Made by a program: the position numbers and the translations under genes. From positions 310,001-374,000 of the forward strand of contig NZ_CAKASL010000002.1 of assembly GCF_916858655.1 (NCBI RefSeq): a DNA stretch of 64,000 bases, in the 5' to 3' direction. Below the pieces are notes generated by a model. That model saw only the letters and a program-made list of their open reading frames with translations. It was not told the DNA's origin and did no database searches. Source of the DNA: Aeromicrobium sp. Leaf350. GTDB taxonomy: Bacteria; Actinomycetota; Actinomycetes; Propionibacteriales; Nocardioidaceae. Below are positions 46,112 to 53,773 of this stretch, piece after piece. Positions within the stretch are counted from its first letter, which is position 1. Each line of letters opens with the position of its first letter.

Positions 46112-47020
46112 GTGCCTGACCGTTTCGTGCCCGACCGGAACCGCGAGCTCCTCGACCACCTGAGCAGCAGCGAGCCGACCGTGTCCTTCGAGTTCTTCCC
46201 GCCCAAGGACGACGCCGGCGAGGAGGTCCTCTGGGACACCATCACCGAGCTCGAGGCCCTGCAGCCCACGTTCGTGTCGATCACCTACGGTGCCGGCGGC
46301 ACGAGCCAGGACCGCACGGTCCGCGTCACCTCGCGCATCTCGCAGGAGACCGGCCTGTGCCCCGTCGCGCACCTGACGCTGGTGCGTCAGACCCGCGACG
46401 AGGTCGACGACGTCCTGCGCCAGTACGCCGAGGCGGGGGTCGAGCACGTCCTGGCCCTGCGCGGTGACCCGCCGGGCGGTCCGCGCGCGGAGTGGGAGTC
46501 GCACCCCGGCGGCATGACCTACGCGATCGAGCTCGTCGAGATGGCGCGCGAGCGTGGCACCTTCACGGTCGGTGTCGCCGCCTTCCCCGAGGGCCACCCC
46601 GACGCGGGATCGCTCGACGACGACGCCCGTGTGCTGGCCGAGAAGGGTGCCGCCGGCGCCGAGTTCGCCATCACGCAGATGTTCTTCCGCGCCTCGGACT
46701 ACTTCGACCTCGTCGAGCGCGTGCGCGCGCACGGCTCGGACATGCCGATCATCCCGGGCATCATGCCGATCCTGAACTTCGGCCAGGTGGCCCGGATGGC
46801 CGAGCTGTCGGGCGCCGAGATGCCGCGTGAGGTGCTCGACGTCATCGAGCCGCTCGCCGAGGACTCAGCCAAGGTCCGCGCGGCCGGCATCGAGCTCGCC
46901 ACGCAGCTGTGCCGCGACCTGATCGCCGGCGGAGCACCGGGCCTGCACTTCATCACGCTCAACCGCTCCAAGGCCACGCGGGAGATCTGGGACGCCCTCC
47001 GCGCCGACGGCGTGCTCTAG
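46112..47020 (+). CDS. metF: Methylenetetrahydrofolate reductase
   Basis: This 302-residue TIM-barrel flavoenzyme makes 5-methyl-THF for methionine synthesis. The family motifs are VSFEFFPPKDDAGEE, VSITYGAGGTSQDRT, HVLALRGDPPGG, EFAITQMFFRASDYF and MPIIPGIMPILNF. The GTG start is 6 nt after TACCGT. It is divergent from idsA. Together with gcvT it handles one-carbon flow. It ends in a convergent gap that holds palindrome copy B. Confidence 0.97.
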   Translation: MPDRFVPDRNRELLDHLSSSEPTVSFEFFPPKDDAGEEVLWDTITELEALQPTFVSITYGAGGTSQDRTVRVTSRISQETGLCPVAHLTLVRQTRDEVDDVLRQYAEAGVEHVLALRGDPPGGPRAEWESHPGGMTYAIELVEMARERGTFTVGVAAFPEGHPDAGSLDDDARVLAEKGAAGAEFAITQMFFRASDYFDLVERVRAHGSDMPIIPGIMPILNFGQVARMAELSGAEMPREVLDVIEPLAEDSAKVRAAGIELATQLCRDLIAGGAPGLHFITLNRSKATREIWDALRADGVL

Positions 47021-47055
47021 GGCGCTTCGGCTGGAGCTGCCCGGCGCACGTGCCG

Positions 47056-47162
47056 GACAAGCGGCATGGACAGCAGCGGCGCGCCACGGCAGCCCTCAGC
47101 CGCACGATGTGTGCGCTAACCGACCTCGATCTGCGCCATAGCGGCCGGTTGGTGCACACATC
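47056..47162. repeat. Palindromic intergenic element, family GACAAGCGG, copy B
   Basis: The left end GACAAGCGGCATGGAC (47056-47071) is identical to copy A. An inner inverted repeat GATGTGTGCGCTAACC (47106-47121) / GGTTGGTGCACACATC (47147-47162) pairs at 14 of 16 positions. The right terminal arm is not recognisable. It lies between the convergent metF and the CrtI-like gene. Confidence 0.8.
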
Positions 47163-47201
47163 TTGCCGATGACCCGCGGATGAGCCGGGCCGGTCGGACT
47201 T

Positions 47202-48485
47202 CTAGACCTGGTCCTGCTTCCGGGGGACGCGGGGGACGTCGCCCAGGGCGGCGGCGATCGCGGCCGTCGCCATGCCGATGTGCTCGAGGCGCGGACCCGG
47301 GTGCGCGTGGGCACCGGCGTGGAACAGGCCGCCGCGCGGGGCGACGCCGGGTCGGCGGAACATCGAGGTCCAACCGGTCCAGGTCCACCCGTCGTCGACG
47401 TGCGCCACGACCTGGGCCGGGCGGAGGTCGTGGCGCTCGATCACCCGATCGCGCAGGTCGACGCCGACGCGGGCCAGGGCCGTGAGGACGTTCTCGCCGC
47501 TGCGGTGCTCCAGCGTCCACAACCCCGGGGCGGTGCGGTGGGCGACGACGGGCGGGTTGGCGTGGATCGTGGTCTCGTGCGCCAGCTCGGGCGGGTCGCC
47601 GTCGAGCCGCAGCAGCGTGCGCGAGGCGGGAACCGCGGGGATGCCGGGCGCCCGCTGCTCACCCGCGGGCACCGAGCGGTTGCACCAGATGACGGTGTCG
47701 CACTCCAGGCGACCGTTCTCGGTCTCGACCGCCACCACCTGGCCGCCGTCGCGCACCAGGGCGAGCCCCCGGGTGTTCAGGCGCACGTCGACCTTGCGCT
47801 CCGTGATGCGCTTCTCGAGCGCCGCGGCGAGGCCGAGCCAGTCGCCGTCGAAGGACCAGTGCCCGAACGCGCGCTCCACGTAGTGCCAGACCGAGACGAA
47901 CGCGGGGGTCGAGCCGCGGTCCAGGCCCGCGTGCCGCACCGGGTCGAGGACGAGCTTGAGCAGGCGCGGGTCCCCGAAGCTGCGCTTGCCGAACGAGGAC
48001 AGCATCCGGCGCGGGTGCAGGAGGCGGCGTGCCTCGCGGTCGAACGCGTCGGGCCCCGTGAGCACCTGGTCGTAGGCCTGGCGGCGCAGCACCTCCCAGA
48101 CCTCGGCCAGGGAGTCGACCCACGGCGACCAGGTGTCGAACCCGGCGAGCTCCTCGACGGCGTCGTGCTGCTCGCTGCGGCGACCGTGGGGGAGGTCCAG
48201 CACGGAGCCGTCGGTGAAGACGTGCCGGTGCGGGCCGGCCGGCGTGAGCCCGAGGCTGGCCTCCATCGTGCGACCGGACTTGCGGAACAGGTCGCGGAAG
48301 ACGCCGGGGGTCGTGACCGTCTGGGGGTGGAGGTTCCAGCGGTGCCCGTCGATCTCGAGCCCGTGGAGCGCACCGCCGAGGCGGTCGGACGCCTCCAGGA
48401 GGGTCACCTCGTGGCGTGCCTTGGCGAGCCGAGCGGCCGCTGACAGCCCGGCGAATCCCGCTCCGACGACCACGATCCGAGCCAT
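47202..48485 (-). CDS. FAD-dependent oxidoreductase, CrtI/phytoene desaturase-like
   Basis: This 427-residue flavoprotein has the dinucleotide-binding VVGAGFAGLSAAARLAKARH at the N-terminus. The amine-oxidase/CrtI continuation LLEASDRLGGALHGLEIDG follows, and GVFRDLFRKSGR resembles carotenoid desaturases. The C-terminal FAD contact is LFHAGAHAHPGPRLEHIG. It lies one gene from idsA, which would fit isoprenoid chemistry, but crtB is not present here, so the substrate is open. TAAGGT is 6 nt before the ATG on the minus strand. Confidence 0.85.
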   Translation of the reverse strand: MARIVVVGAGFAGLSAAARLAKARHEVTLLEASDRLGGALHGLEIDGHRWNLHPQTVTTPGVFRDLFRKSGRTMEASLGLTPAGPHRHVFTDGSVLDLPHGRRSEQHDAVEELAGFDTWSPWVDSLAEVWEVLRRQAYDQVLTGPDAFDREARRLLHPRRMLSSFGKRSFGDPRLLKLVLDPVRHAGLDRGSTPAFVSVWHYVERAFGHWSFDGDWLGLAAALEKRITERKVDVRLNTRGLALVRDGGQVVAVETENGRLECDTVIWCNRSVPAGEQRAPGIPAVPASRTLLRLDGDPPELAHETTIHANPPVVAHRTAPGLWTLEHRSGENVLTALARVGVDLRDRVIERHDLRPAQVVAHVDDGWTWTGWTSMFRRPGVAPRGGLFHAGAHAHPGPRLEHIGMATAAIAAALGDVPRVPRKQDQV

Positions 48486-48572
48486 GCGAGCACCTTAGTC
48501 GGGCATCCGGGTGGTCCGTTGACCGATGGGGACCTAGACTTTGACCAAAGCCATTCGCCCAGGAGGCAAACC

Positions 48573-48995
48573 GTGCCGCTGTCAGACGAGGAAGCCCGAC
48601 TTCTCCAGCAGCTCGAGCAGTCGCTCGCTGCCGAGGACCCGGCCTTTGCCTCGACACTGCGCGGGTCCGCACTCGAGGCCCGCAACCGGCGGATCGCCGT
48701 GGTCGCCGGCATCGGCTTCCTCGCCGGCCTCGGTGTCCTGTTCTACGGCACGATGCTCACCTACACGTGGCTCGCCGTGATCGGCTTCGTGCTGATGATC
48801 GGCAGCGGCTACCTGGTCGTGACCGCCTGGCGTCGTGGCCTCGGCTCCGGCTCCGACTCGGGCCCCGCGGGTCGCGGAGGCCCCAAGGCGCCGCGCGGCG
48901 GTGGCAAGTCGGCCAAGCCCCAACGCTCCGGCAACTTCGTCGAGCGCATGGAGCAGCGCTGGCAGCACCGTCGCGACGATGACGGCGGCCGCTGA
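48573..48995 (+). CDS. DUF3040 family membrane protein
   Basis: This 140-residue protein begins PLSDEEARLLQQLEQSLAAE, the signature of DUF3040, followed by two transmembrane helices (about 42-58 and 62-80) and a Gly/Arg-rich cytoplasmic tail. These proteins are common in actinobacteria next to mraZ; their role is unknown. The GTG was chosen because AGGAGG lies 6 nt upstream. TAGACT (48534-48539) would give a leader of about 27 nt. Confidence 0.88.
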   Translation: MPLSDEEARLLQQLEQSLAAEDPAFASTLRGSALEARNRRIAVVAGIGFLAGLGVLFYGTMLTYTWLAVIGFVLMIGSGYLVVTAWRRGLGSGSDSGPAGRGGPKAPRGGGKSAKPQRSGNFVERMEQRWQHRRDDDGGR

Positions 48996-49021
48996 CCCCG
49001 CGCTCCACCCCGCACCACCTG

Positions 49022-49061
49022 ACGCCCCCGTGACCGGCTGAGCCCGGTCGGCGGGGGCGTT
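49022..49061 (+). terminator. GC-rich hairpin after the DUF3040 gene
   Basis: ACGCCCCCG pairs with CGGGGGCGT and an inner GACCGG/CCGGTC stem, 27 bp after the stop codon, followed by TTCTG. It works together with the stronger hairpin at 49090. Confidence 0.6.
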
Positions 49062-49089
49062 CTGCGTCCATCGCCCCTCCACGGTCCTC

Positions 49090-49115
49090 CCCGTCCCTTC
49101 CCGGGACGGGTTTTT
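49090..49115 (+). terminator. Classic rho-independent terminator before the dcw cluster
   Basis: The perfect 8-bp stem CCCGTCCC (49090-49097) / GGGACGGG (49103-49110) is followed by TTTTT. It isolates the division cluster from upstream transcription and is the only hairpin in the window with a full T-tract. Confidence 0.9.
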
Positions 49116-49199
49116 CGCGTGTTCCCGGGCCCCTTGCGCCGTCGTCGCGGCGACACGCCGACGTCGAACGTCCTGTCATGCCCGCAGATCCGACCCCGA

Positions 49200-49239
49200 G
49201 TGGTGCAAAGTGGAGTACTGTGGAGCAAAAGGGAGCAGT
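49200..49239 (+). promoter_or_regulatory. MraZ operator: four 10-bp direct repeats
   Basis: The repeats are GTGGTGCAAA (49200), GTGGAGTACT (49210), GTGGAGCAAA (49220) and AGGGAGCAGT (49230), in perfect 10-bp phase. They end 35 bp before the mraZ start. This is the known binding-site form for MraZ, which regulates its own operon. It also marks the promoter region of the dcw cluster. Confidence 0.9.
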
Positions 49240-49274
49240 CGCGGTGACGCGACGCGATGTCGAGGAGGTGCGCC

Positions 49275-49724
49275 GTGACCGTCGAGTCCGCGCAGTTCTT
49301 CGGCACGTTCACCCCGAAGCTCGACGAGAAGGGCCGGATCTTCCTGCCGGCGAAGTTCCGCGCGATGTTCCACGAGGGCGTCGTGCTGGCGAAGGGTCAG
49401 GAGAACTGCATCTACGGGTGGAAGCCCGAGACGTTCTCCGAGCTCACGCAGAAGCTGCGGGCGTCCTCGTTCACGAACCGGCAGGTGCGCTTCTTCCAGC
49501 GTTCGCTGTACGCCAGCGCCTCGACCGAGGTGCCCGACAAGCAGGGACGCATCGCGATCCCGGGCCTGCTGCGCGAGTGGGCCTCCCTGGAGCGCGACTG
49601 CGCCGTGATCGGTGCGATGGACCGGATCGAGATCTGGGACGAGCAGCGCTGGACGCAGTTCACCTCCGAGCAGGACGAGGCCTTCGCGAACCTCGGCGAG
49701 GAGGACGACTTCGACCTGTTCTGA
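49275..49724 (+). CDS. mraZ: Transcriptional regulator MraZ
   Basis: This 149-residue protein has two AbrB-like MraZ halves, each with the DxxxR signature: KLDEKGRIFLPAKFR (first) and VPDKQGRIAIPGLLREWA (second). It forms a ring that binds the repeats in front of its own gene and so controls division and cell wall genes. The GTG start is set by AGGAGG (49263-49268) 6 nt upstream. The tail is acidic (EEDDFDLF). The gap to rsmH is 148 bp with no clear feature beyond an AGGAG site for rsmH. Confidence 0.96.
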   Translation: MTVESAQFFGTFTPKLDEKGRIFLPAKFRAMFHEGVVLAKGQENCIYGWKPETFSELTQKLRASSFTNRQVRFFQRSLYASASTEVPDKQGRIAIPGLLREWASLERDCAVIGAMDRIEIWDEQRWTQFTSEQDEAFANLGEEDDFDLF

Positions 49725-49872
49725 CCACGACCCCGTCCGTGGAGCGAGATCTCCGACCGAGCGGTTCTGGCGCACTTCCCCGGCGCCAGACCTGCACGGC
49801 CGGGGGTCTGGACCCACGGCCGCACCCGCAGCACCTCTTCCCCGTACGACCTGACTTCCCCCAGGAGCGGCC

Positions 49873-50826
49873 ATGACCACCCCGACCCACGTGCCGGTGG
49901 CGCTCGAGCGTGTGCTCGAGCTGCTGGCGCCTGCCGTCGAGGCCGCAGGGGAGCGAGCCGTGGTCGTGGACACGACCCTGGGTCTGGGCGGGCACTCCGA
50001 GGCCTTCCTCCGGACCTTCGAGCAGGCTCGCGTGATCGGCATCGACCGGGACCCGAACGCGCTGCGTCTCTCGACCGAGCGGCTCGCCCCGTTCGGCGCG
50101 CGGTTCACCGCGGCCGAGGCCGTCTACGACGACATCGCCGAGGTGGTCGCCGACGCCGGCGTCACGTCGGTCGCCGGCATCCTCTTCGATCTCGGGGTCT
50201 CCTCGATGCAGCTCGACGAGGCCGAGCGCGGCTTCGCGTACGCCCAGGACGCACCCCTCGACATGCGGATGGACGCGAGCGGACCGCTGACCGCGGCCGA
50301 CGTGCTGAACGAGTACGACGCCCGCGACCTGGCCCGCGTGCTGCGGGTCTACGGCGAGGAGAAGTTCGCCAAGCGCATCGCCGACAACGTGGTGCGGGCT
50401 CGCGCGATCGAGCCGTTCAGCACCAGCGCCCGGCTCGTCGAGCTGGTCCGCGACAGCATCCCGCAGGCGGCCCGTCGCACGGGCGGCAACCCGGCGAAGC
50501 GCACGTTCCAGGCGCTGCGCATCGAGGTCAACGACGAGCTGCGGGTGTACGAGCGCGCGCTCCCGGCTTCGCTCGGCGTCCTGGGCGTGGGCGGGCGAGT
50601 CGTGGTGCTGTCGTACCACTCGCTGGAGGACCGCATCACCAAGCGCGGCTTCGCGACCGTCACGACGAGCACCGCGCCGCGTGACCTGCCGATCGTCCCG
50701 GAGGACCAGCGCCCCCGGTTCCGTCTGCTCACCCGAGGCGCCGAGACGGCGTCTCCCACCGAGATCGAGGCCAACCCCCGCGCCGCCTCCGTGCGTCTGC
50801 GGGCCGTGGAGAGGACGGCGGCATGA
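49873..50826 (+). CDS. rsmH: 16S rRNA m4C1402 methyltransferase
   Basis: RsmH (MraW) methylates N4 of C1402 in 16S rRNA using SAM. The 317-residue protein has [13 protein letters not shown] at the start and the SAM site [33 protein letters not shown] and [12 protein letters not shown] are conserved, and [12 protein letters not shown] lies near the end. A CAGGAG site precedes the ATG. Its TGA overlaps the ATG of the inserted 27-codon ORF rather than the ftsL start directly. Confidence 0.97.
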   Translation: MTTPTHVPVALERVLELLAPAVEAAGERAVVVDTTLGLGGHSEAFLRTFEQARVIGIDRDPNALRLSTERLAPFGARFTAAEAVYDDIAEVVADAGVTSVAGILFDLGVSSMQLDEAERGFAYAQDAPLDMRMDASGPLTAADVLNEYDARDLARVLRVYGEEKFAKRIADNVVRARAIEPFSTSARLVELVRDSIPQAARRTGGNPAKRTFQALRIEVNDELRVYERALPASLGVLGVGGRVVVLSYHSLEDRITKRGFATVTTSTAPRDLPIVPEDQRPRFRLLTRGAETASPTEIEANPRAASVRLRAVERTAA

Positions 50827-50906
50827 GCGAGCGCCAGCGAGTGAACGTGGGTCTCCTCATGACGCTGCCGCCTACCCTGACGCACTTCCAGGCGGTGGCG
50901 GCATGA
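50823..50906 (+). mobile_element. 80-bp MIRU-like insertion with 27-codon ORF, copy 1 (rsmH/ftsL junction)
   Basis: ATG at 50823 overlaps the rsmH stop (ATGA) and the ORF's own TGA overlaps the ftsL ATG at 50903 (ATGA), exactly 80 bp later. The encoded peptide begins [20 protein letters not shown] is repeated on both sides (50818-50829 and 50898-50909). The core GAGCGCCAGCGAGTGAAC is shared with copy 2 at 60504. The layout equals the mycobacterial interspersed repetitive units that enter ATGA overlaps without breaking coupling. Confidence 0.8.
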
Positions 50907-51340
50907 GCGCTTCGCCTGCGCGGTCGACGGTGCGGTCGTCCGCCCGCACTGCCGCCGCTCCGACCCGGGACCTGTCCCGCGCCGGTGCGGCCCGTGAGCG
51001 CGCCCTCCGGATCGTCGCACCGGCCCGCGCCCGCGCACGCCGTGCACCCTTCGTGGTGGTCGTGGTGACGATGCTCTCGGCGGGCCTGGTGGGCCTGGTC
51101 GTCATGAGCACGGCGCTGCAGGACCAGGCGTTCGAGCTCGCGCGGCTGCAGTCCGAGGCGCAGAGCCTCGAGGTGCAGCAGCAGCAGCTGGAGTACGAGG
51201 CCGACCGGCTCAGCAACCCGGCCTCGCTGGCTGCCGCGGCGACGGCGCTCGGCATGGTGCCGAACGCGACCCCTGTCTTCCTCAAGCCCGACACGGGCGA
51301 GATCATCGGCGTCCCGACCCCGGCTGGGACCCAGCCATGA
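50903..51340 (+). CDS. ftsL: Cell division protein FtsL-like (DivIC/septum initiator type)
   Basis: This 145-residue bitopic protein has a basic cytoplasmic N-terminus (about 1-47), one transmembrane helix (PFVVVVVTMLSAGLVGLVVM, about 49-68) and an extracytoplasmic leucine-rich coiled coil (LARLQSEAQSLEVQQQQLEY). SNPASLAAAATALGMVPNAT then follows, typical of FtsL in actinobacteria. It would form the FtsQLB complex. The stop overlaps the ftsI start in ATGA. The gene is small and poorly conserved; the identity rests on layout and position. Confidence 0.88.
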   Translation: MSASPARSTVRSSARTAAAPTRDLSRAGAARERALRIVAPARARARRAPFVVVVVTMLSAGLVGLVVMSTALQDQAFELARLQSEAQSLEVQQQQLEYEADRLSNPASLAAAATALGMVPNATPVFLKPDTGEIIGVPTPAGTQP

Positions 51341-53103
51341 GCGCGGCCTCGACGCGCACCCGGCGCGCCGGCATCGTGCGCAAGCGGGTGCGGATGAGCC
51401 TCGTGATCGTCCTGGCCGTCTTCCTCGCCTTCGGTGCACGCCTCCTGCAGATCCAGGGCTTCGACACCAGCGCGTACGCCGCGATGGCGAGCGACGCGGG
51501 CACCCGGTCCACCGTCGTGCCCGCGGAGCGTGGCGAGATCCTCGACCGCAACGGCGTCGCCCTCGCGACGAGCTACGACGGCATCACGCTGACCGCCGAC
51601 CCCAAGCTGACGGGCGAGCACGCGCCGCAGATCGCGGGCATCTTGCGCGAGGTGCTGGGCTCGGACATCGACTACTTCGACGTCATCGACCAGCTGCGCA
51701 AGCCCGACAGCCGGTTCGTGTACGTCGTCAAGGACATCCCGGCCTGGCAGGCCGACCAGGTCATGGACCAGCTCGAGGAGGAGGACCTCAACGGGGTCTT
51801 CGTCCAGCACGAGAGCCTGCGGTCCTACCCCAACGGCTCGGTCGCGGCGAACCTGATCGGCCGCCTGAACGCCGACGGGGACGGTGTCGGAGGACTCGAG
51901 CAGAAGTACGACGAGCTGCTGTCGGGGACCGACGGCTCCGCGACCTACTCGGTCTCGCCGACGGGGGAGAAGATCCCGCTCGCCGAGAGCCAGGTCACCG
52001 ACATGGTGCCGGGCAGCGACGTCACGACCACGATCGACAGCGACCTGCAGTGGTACGCCGACGACGTGCTCTCGCAGGCCGTGCAGTCCGCCGGTGCCGA
52101 CTGGGGCCTGGCCGTGACGCTCGACGTGCAGACGTGCGAGGTCATGCAGATGTCGCAGGTGCCCACGTTCGACGCCGACGCGAAGACCGACCTGACCGAC
52201 GCCATGACCGTGAGCCGCGGCCTGCAGACGGTCTACGAGCCCGGCTCGGTCATGAAGACGGTCACGATGGCGGCGCTCGCCGACCAGGGCAAGATCTCGC
52301 CGACCACCCCGATCCGGGTGCCCGCGGAGATGACGATCGACGGCTTCACGATCGGCGACGCCTGGGACCACGGCGTGCTGCAGCTGACCGCTGCGGGCGT
52401 CATCGCGAAGTCCTCCAACCTGGGCACGATCCTCGCGGCCCAGCAGATGGACGACGAGACGATGCACTCCTACCTGAGCAAGTTCGGCTTCGGGCAGAAG
52501 ACCGGCATCGACCTCCCGGGTGAGTCGGTGGGCATCCTGACCGATCCGGCCGGCTGGTCGAAGGCCAACCACGCGACGATCTCGTTCGGCCAGGGCATCT
52601 CCGTCACCGCGATGCAGATGGTGCGGGCCGTGGGCGCGATCGCCAACGGCGGCCAGATCTGCGACCCGACGGTCGTCAGCGGTCTGGAGGCGCCCGACGG
52701 CACCACGACGGCGACGGCGCAGGACGAGCCGCAGCAGATCATCTCGCCGGAGGCGGCCAAGTCGGTCACCACGATGATGGAGGCCGTCGTGACCGAGGAC
52801 GGCTCGGCCCCGGTCGCACAGATCCCCGGCTACCGCGTGGCCGGCAAGACCGGCACCGCCTGGCGCGTCGACCCCGACACGGGTCGCTACGTCAGCGGCG
52901 AGCACACGGTCTCGTTCGTCGGGTTCGCCCCGGCCGACGCCCCGCGCTTCCTCACCTACGTCGTGATCGACAACCCGACGGCCGCGGCCAGCGGCGGCGG
53001 CACGGCCGCCCCGGTCTTCCGCGACATCATGTCGATGGCCCTGCAGCGCTTCGGCATCCTGCCGACCGGCGCCGCGAACCCGGGCACTCCGCAGACCTGG
53101 TAG
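51337..53103 (+). CDS. ftsI: Septal penicillin-binding protein FtsI (class B, PBP3-like)
   Basis: This 588-residue transpeptidase is needed for septal cross-linking. It has an N-terminal anchor (about 14-35) and a pedestal domain with GEILDRNGVALA. The transpeptidase motifs are SVMK (Ser304), SSN (in KSSNLGT) and KTG (Lys504, in AGKTGTAW). The name pbpB is used in mycobacteria. It overlaps ftsL by 4 bp. Downstream is a convergent lsr2-like gene instead of murE, so the cluster is interrupted here. Confidence 0.97.
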   Translation: MSAASTRTRRAGIVRKRVRMSLVIVLAVFLAFGARLLQIQGFDTSAYAAMASDAGTRSTVVPAERGEILDRNGVALATSYDGITLTADPKLTGEHAPQIAGILREVLGSDIDYFDVIDQLRKPDSRFVYVVKDIPAWQADQVMDQLEEEDLNGVFVQHESLRSYPNGSVAANLIGRLNADGDGVGGLEQKYDELLSGTDGSATYSVSPTGEKIPLAESQVTDMVPGSDVTTTIDSDLQWYADDVLSQAVQSAGADWGLAVTLDVQTCEVMQMSQVPTFDADAKTDLTDAMTVSRGLQTVYEPGSVMKTVTMAALADQGKISPTTPIRVPAEMTIDGFTIGDAWDHGVLQLTAAGVIAKSSNLGTILAAQQMDDETMHSYLSKFGFGQKTGIDLPGESVGILTDPAGWSKANHATISFGQGISVTAMQMVRAVGAIANGGQICDPTVVSGLEAPDGTTTATAQDEPQQIISPEAAKSVTTMMEAVVTEDGSAPVAQIPGYRVAGKTGTAWRVDPDTGRYVSGEHTVSFVGFAPADAPRFLTYVVIDNPTAAASGGGTAAPVFRDIMSMALQRFGILPTGAANPGTPQTW

Positions 53104-53125
53104 ACGGCGGCCTCTGGCGGCTGAG

Positions 53126-53302
53126 GACAAGCCGGCAGGGACAGACGAGGGCGGCGGGGGAGCGATGATGCGCCTCGGCTGCCCGAGCTACCGCAATGCC
53201 TCATTCCCGGTCCGCTGGGACGCAATCTGAGGGTTGTGGCGGCGGACGGCCCGCAGGCAACCGAGAGCCGGAGCCCACCGCGCCTGGTCCATGCCGCTTG
53301 TC
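53126..53302. repeat. Palindromic intergenic element, family GACAAGCGG, copy C
   Basis: The left end GACAAGCCGGCAGGGAC (53126-53142) and right end GTCCATGCCGCTTGTC (53287-53302) are inverted; the right end is the exact complement of the 16-mer in copies A and B. The interior GATGATGCGCCTCGG (53164) and GCAATGCCTCATTCC align with the middle of copy A. It occupies most of the 250-bp convergent gap between ftsI and the lsr2-like gene. Confidence 0.85.
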
Positions 53303-53353
53303 CGTCACCACAGGACGAAGTCAAGCGGGCGTGGTCGCGTGCCTCGAAAGCGC

Positions 53354-53692
53354 TCAGCCGCCGGAGTGGGCGGACTCGTAGGCCTCGGTGAGGGTCGCGG
53401 GGATGCGGCCGCGGGCGGGCACGTCGAGGCCCTGCTCAACGGCCCAGGCGCGGACGTCCTTCGGGCTCGGGCCACCGGTGCTGCTGGCCTTGCGCGCGGC
53501 ACGGGTGCCGGAGGCCCGGCGGGCGACGGCGACGTAGGGCGCCAGGGCCTCACGCAGCTCGGCTCCCTCGGCGTCGGTCAGGTCGATCTCGTAGCTCGCG
53601 CCGTCGAACGCGAAATGCACCGTCGGGGAATTCGACTCGATTTCCTGACCGCTGAGGTCGGAGAAGTATTTCGCAATCGTGCGTTTTGCCAT
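53354..53692 (-). CDS. lsr2: Lsr2-family nucleoid-associated protein
   Basis: This 112-residue xenogeneic silencer has an N-terminal dimerisation domain (TIAKYFSDLSGQEI...VHFAFDGASYEIDLTDAEG) and a C-terminal AT-hook-like DNA-binding domain (DVRAWAVEQGLDVPARGRIP). The RGR motif of Lsr2 is present. It binds AT-rich DNA. The start and the 100 bp around it are markedly AT-rich for this genome. TATTCT on the minus strand (complement of 53700-53705) is 7 nt before the ATG. Its location inside the dcw cluster, antisense to it, is unusual. Confidence 0.9.
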   Translation of the reverse strand: MAKRTIAKYFSDLSGQEIESNSPTVHFAFDGASYEIDLTDAEGAELREALAPYVAVARRASGTRAARKASSTGGPSPKDVRAWAVEQGLDVPARGRIPATLTEAYESAHSGG

Positions 53693-53761
53693 AAACGCGA
53701 GAATACGGTTTATCGACGAATTCGACAATTCAGGCGCCGCTCGGTCGGTCCGGCCGACCGG

Positions 53762-53767
53762 TAGTCT
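53762..53767 (+). promoter_or_regulatory. -10 box (TAGTCT) of the murE transcription unit
   Basis: TAGTCT lies 6 nt before the murE GTG, so the second half of the dcw cluster probably has its own leaderless start. The lsr2 promoter lies 57 bp away in the opposite direction. Confidence 0.6.
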
Positions 53768-53773
53768 CGAGCG

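Noticed and set aside
42837..46163. A 1108-codon open frame on the plus strand opposite pknL and idsA
   Set aside because: It lies entirely antisense to two clear genes, its protein is a low-complexity Arg/Gly/Val/Asp mix, and it arises from the GC-rich codon pattern of the opposite strand.
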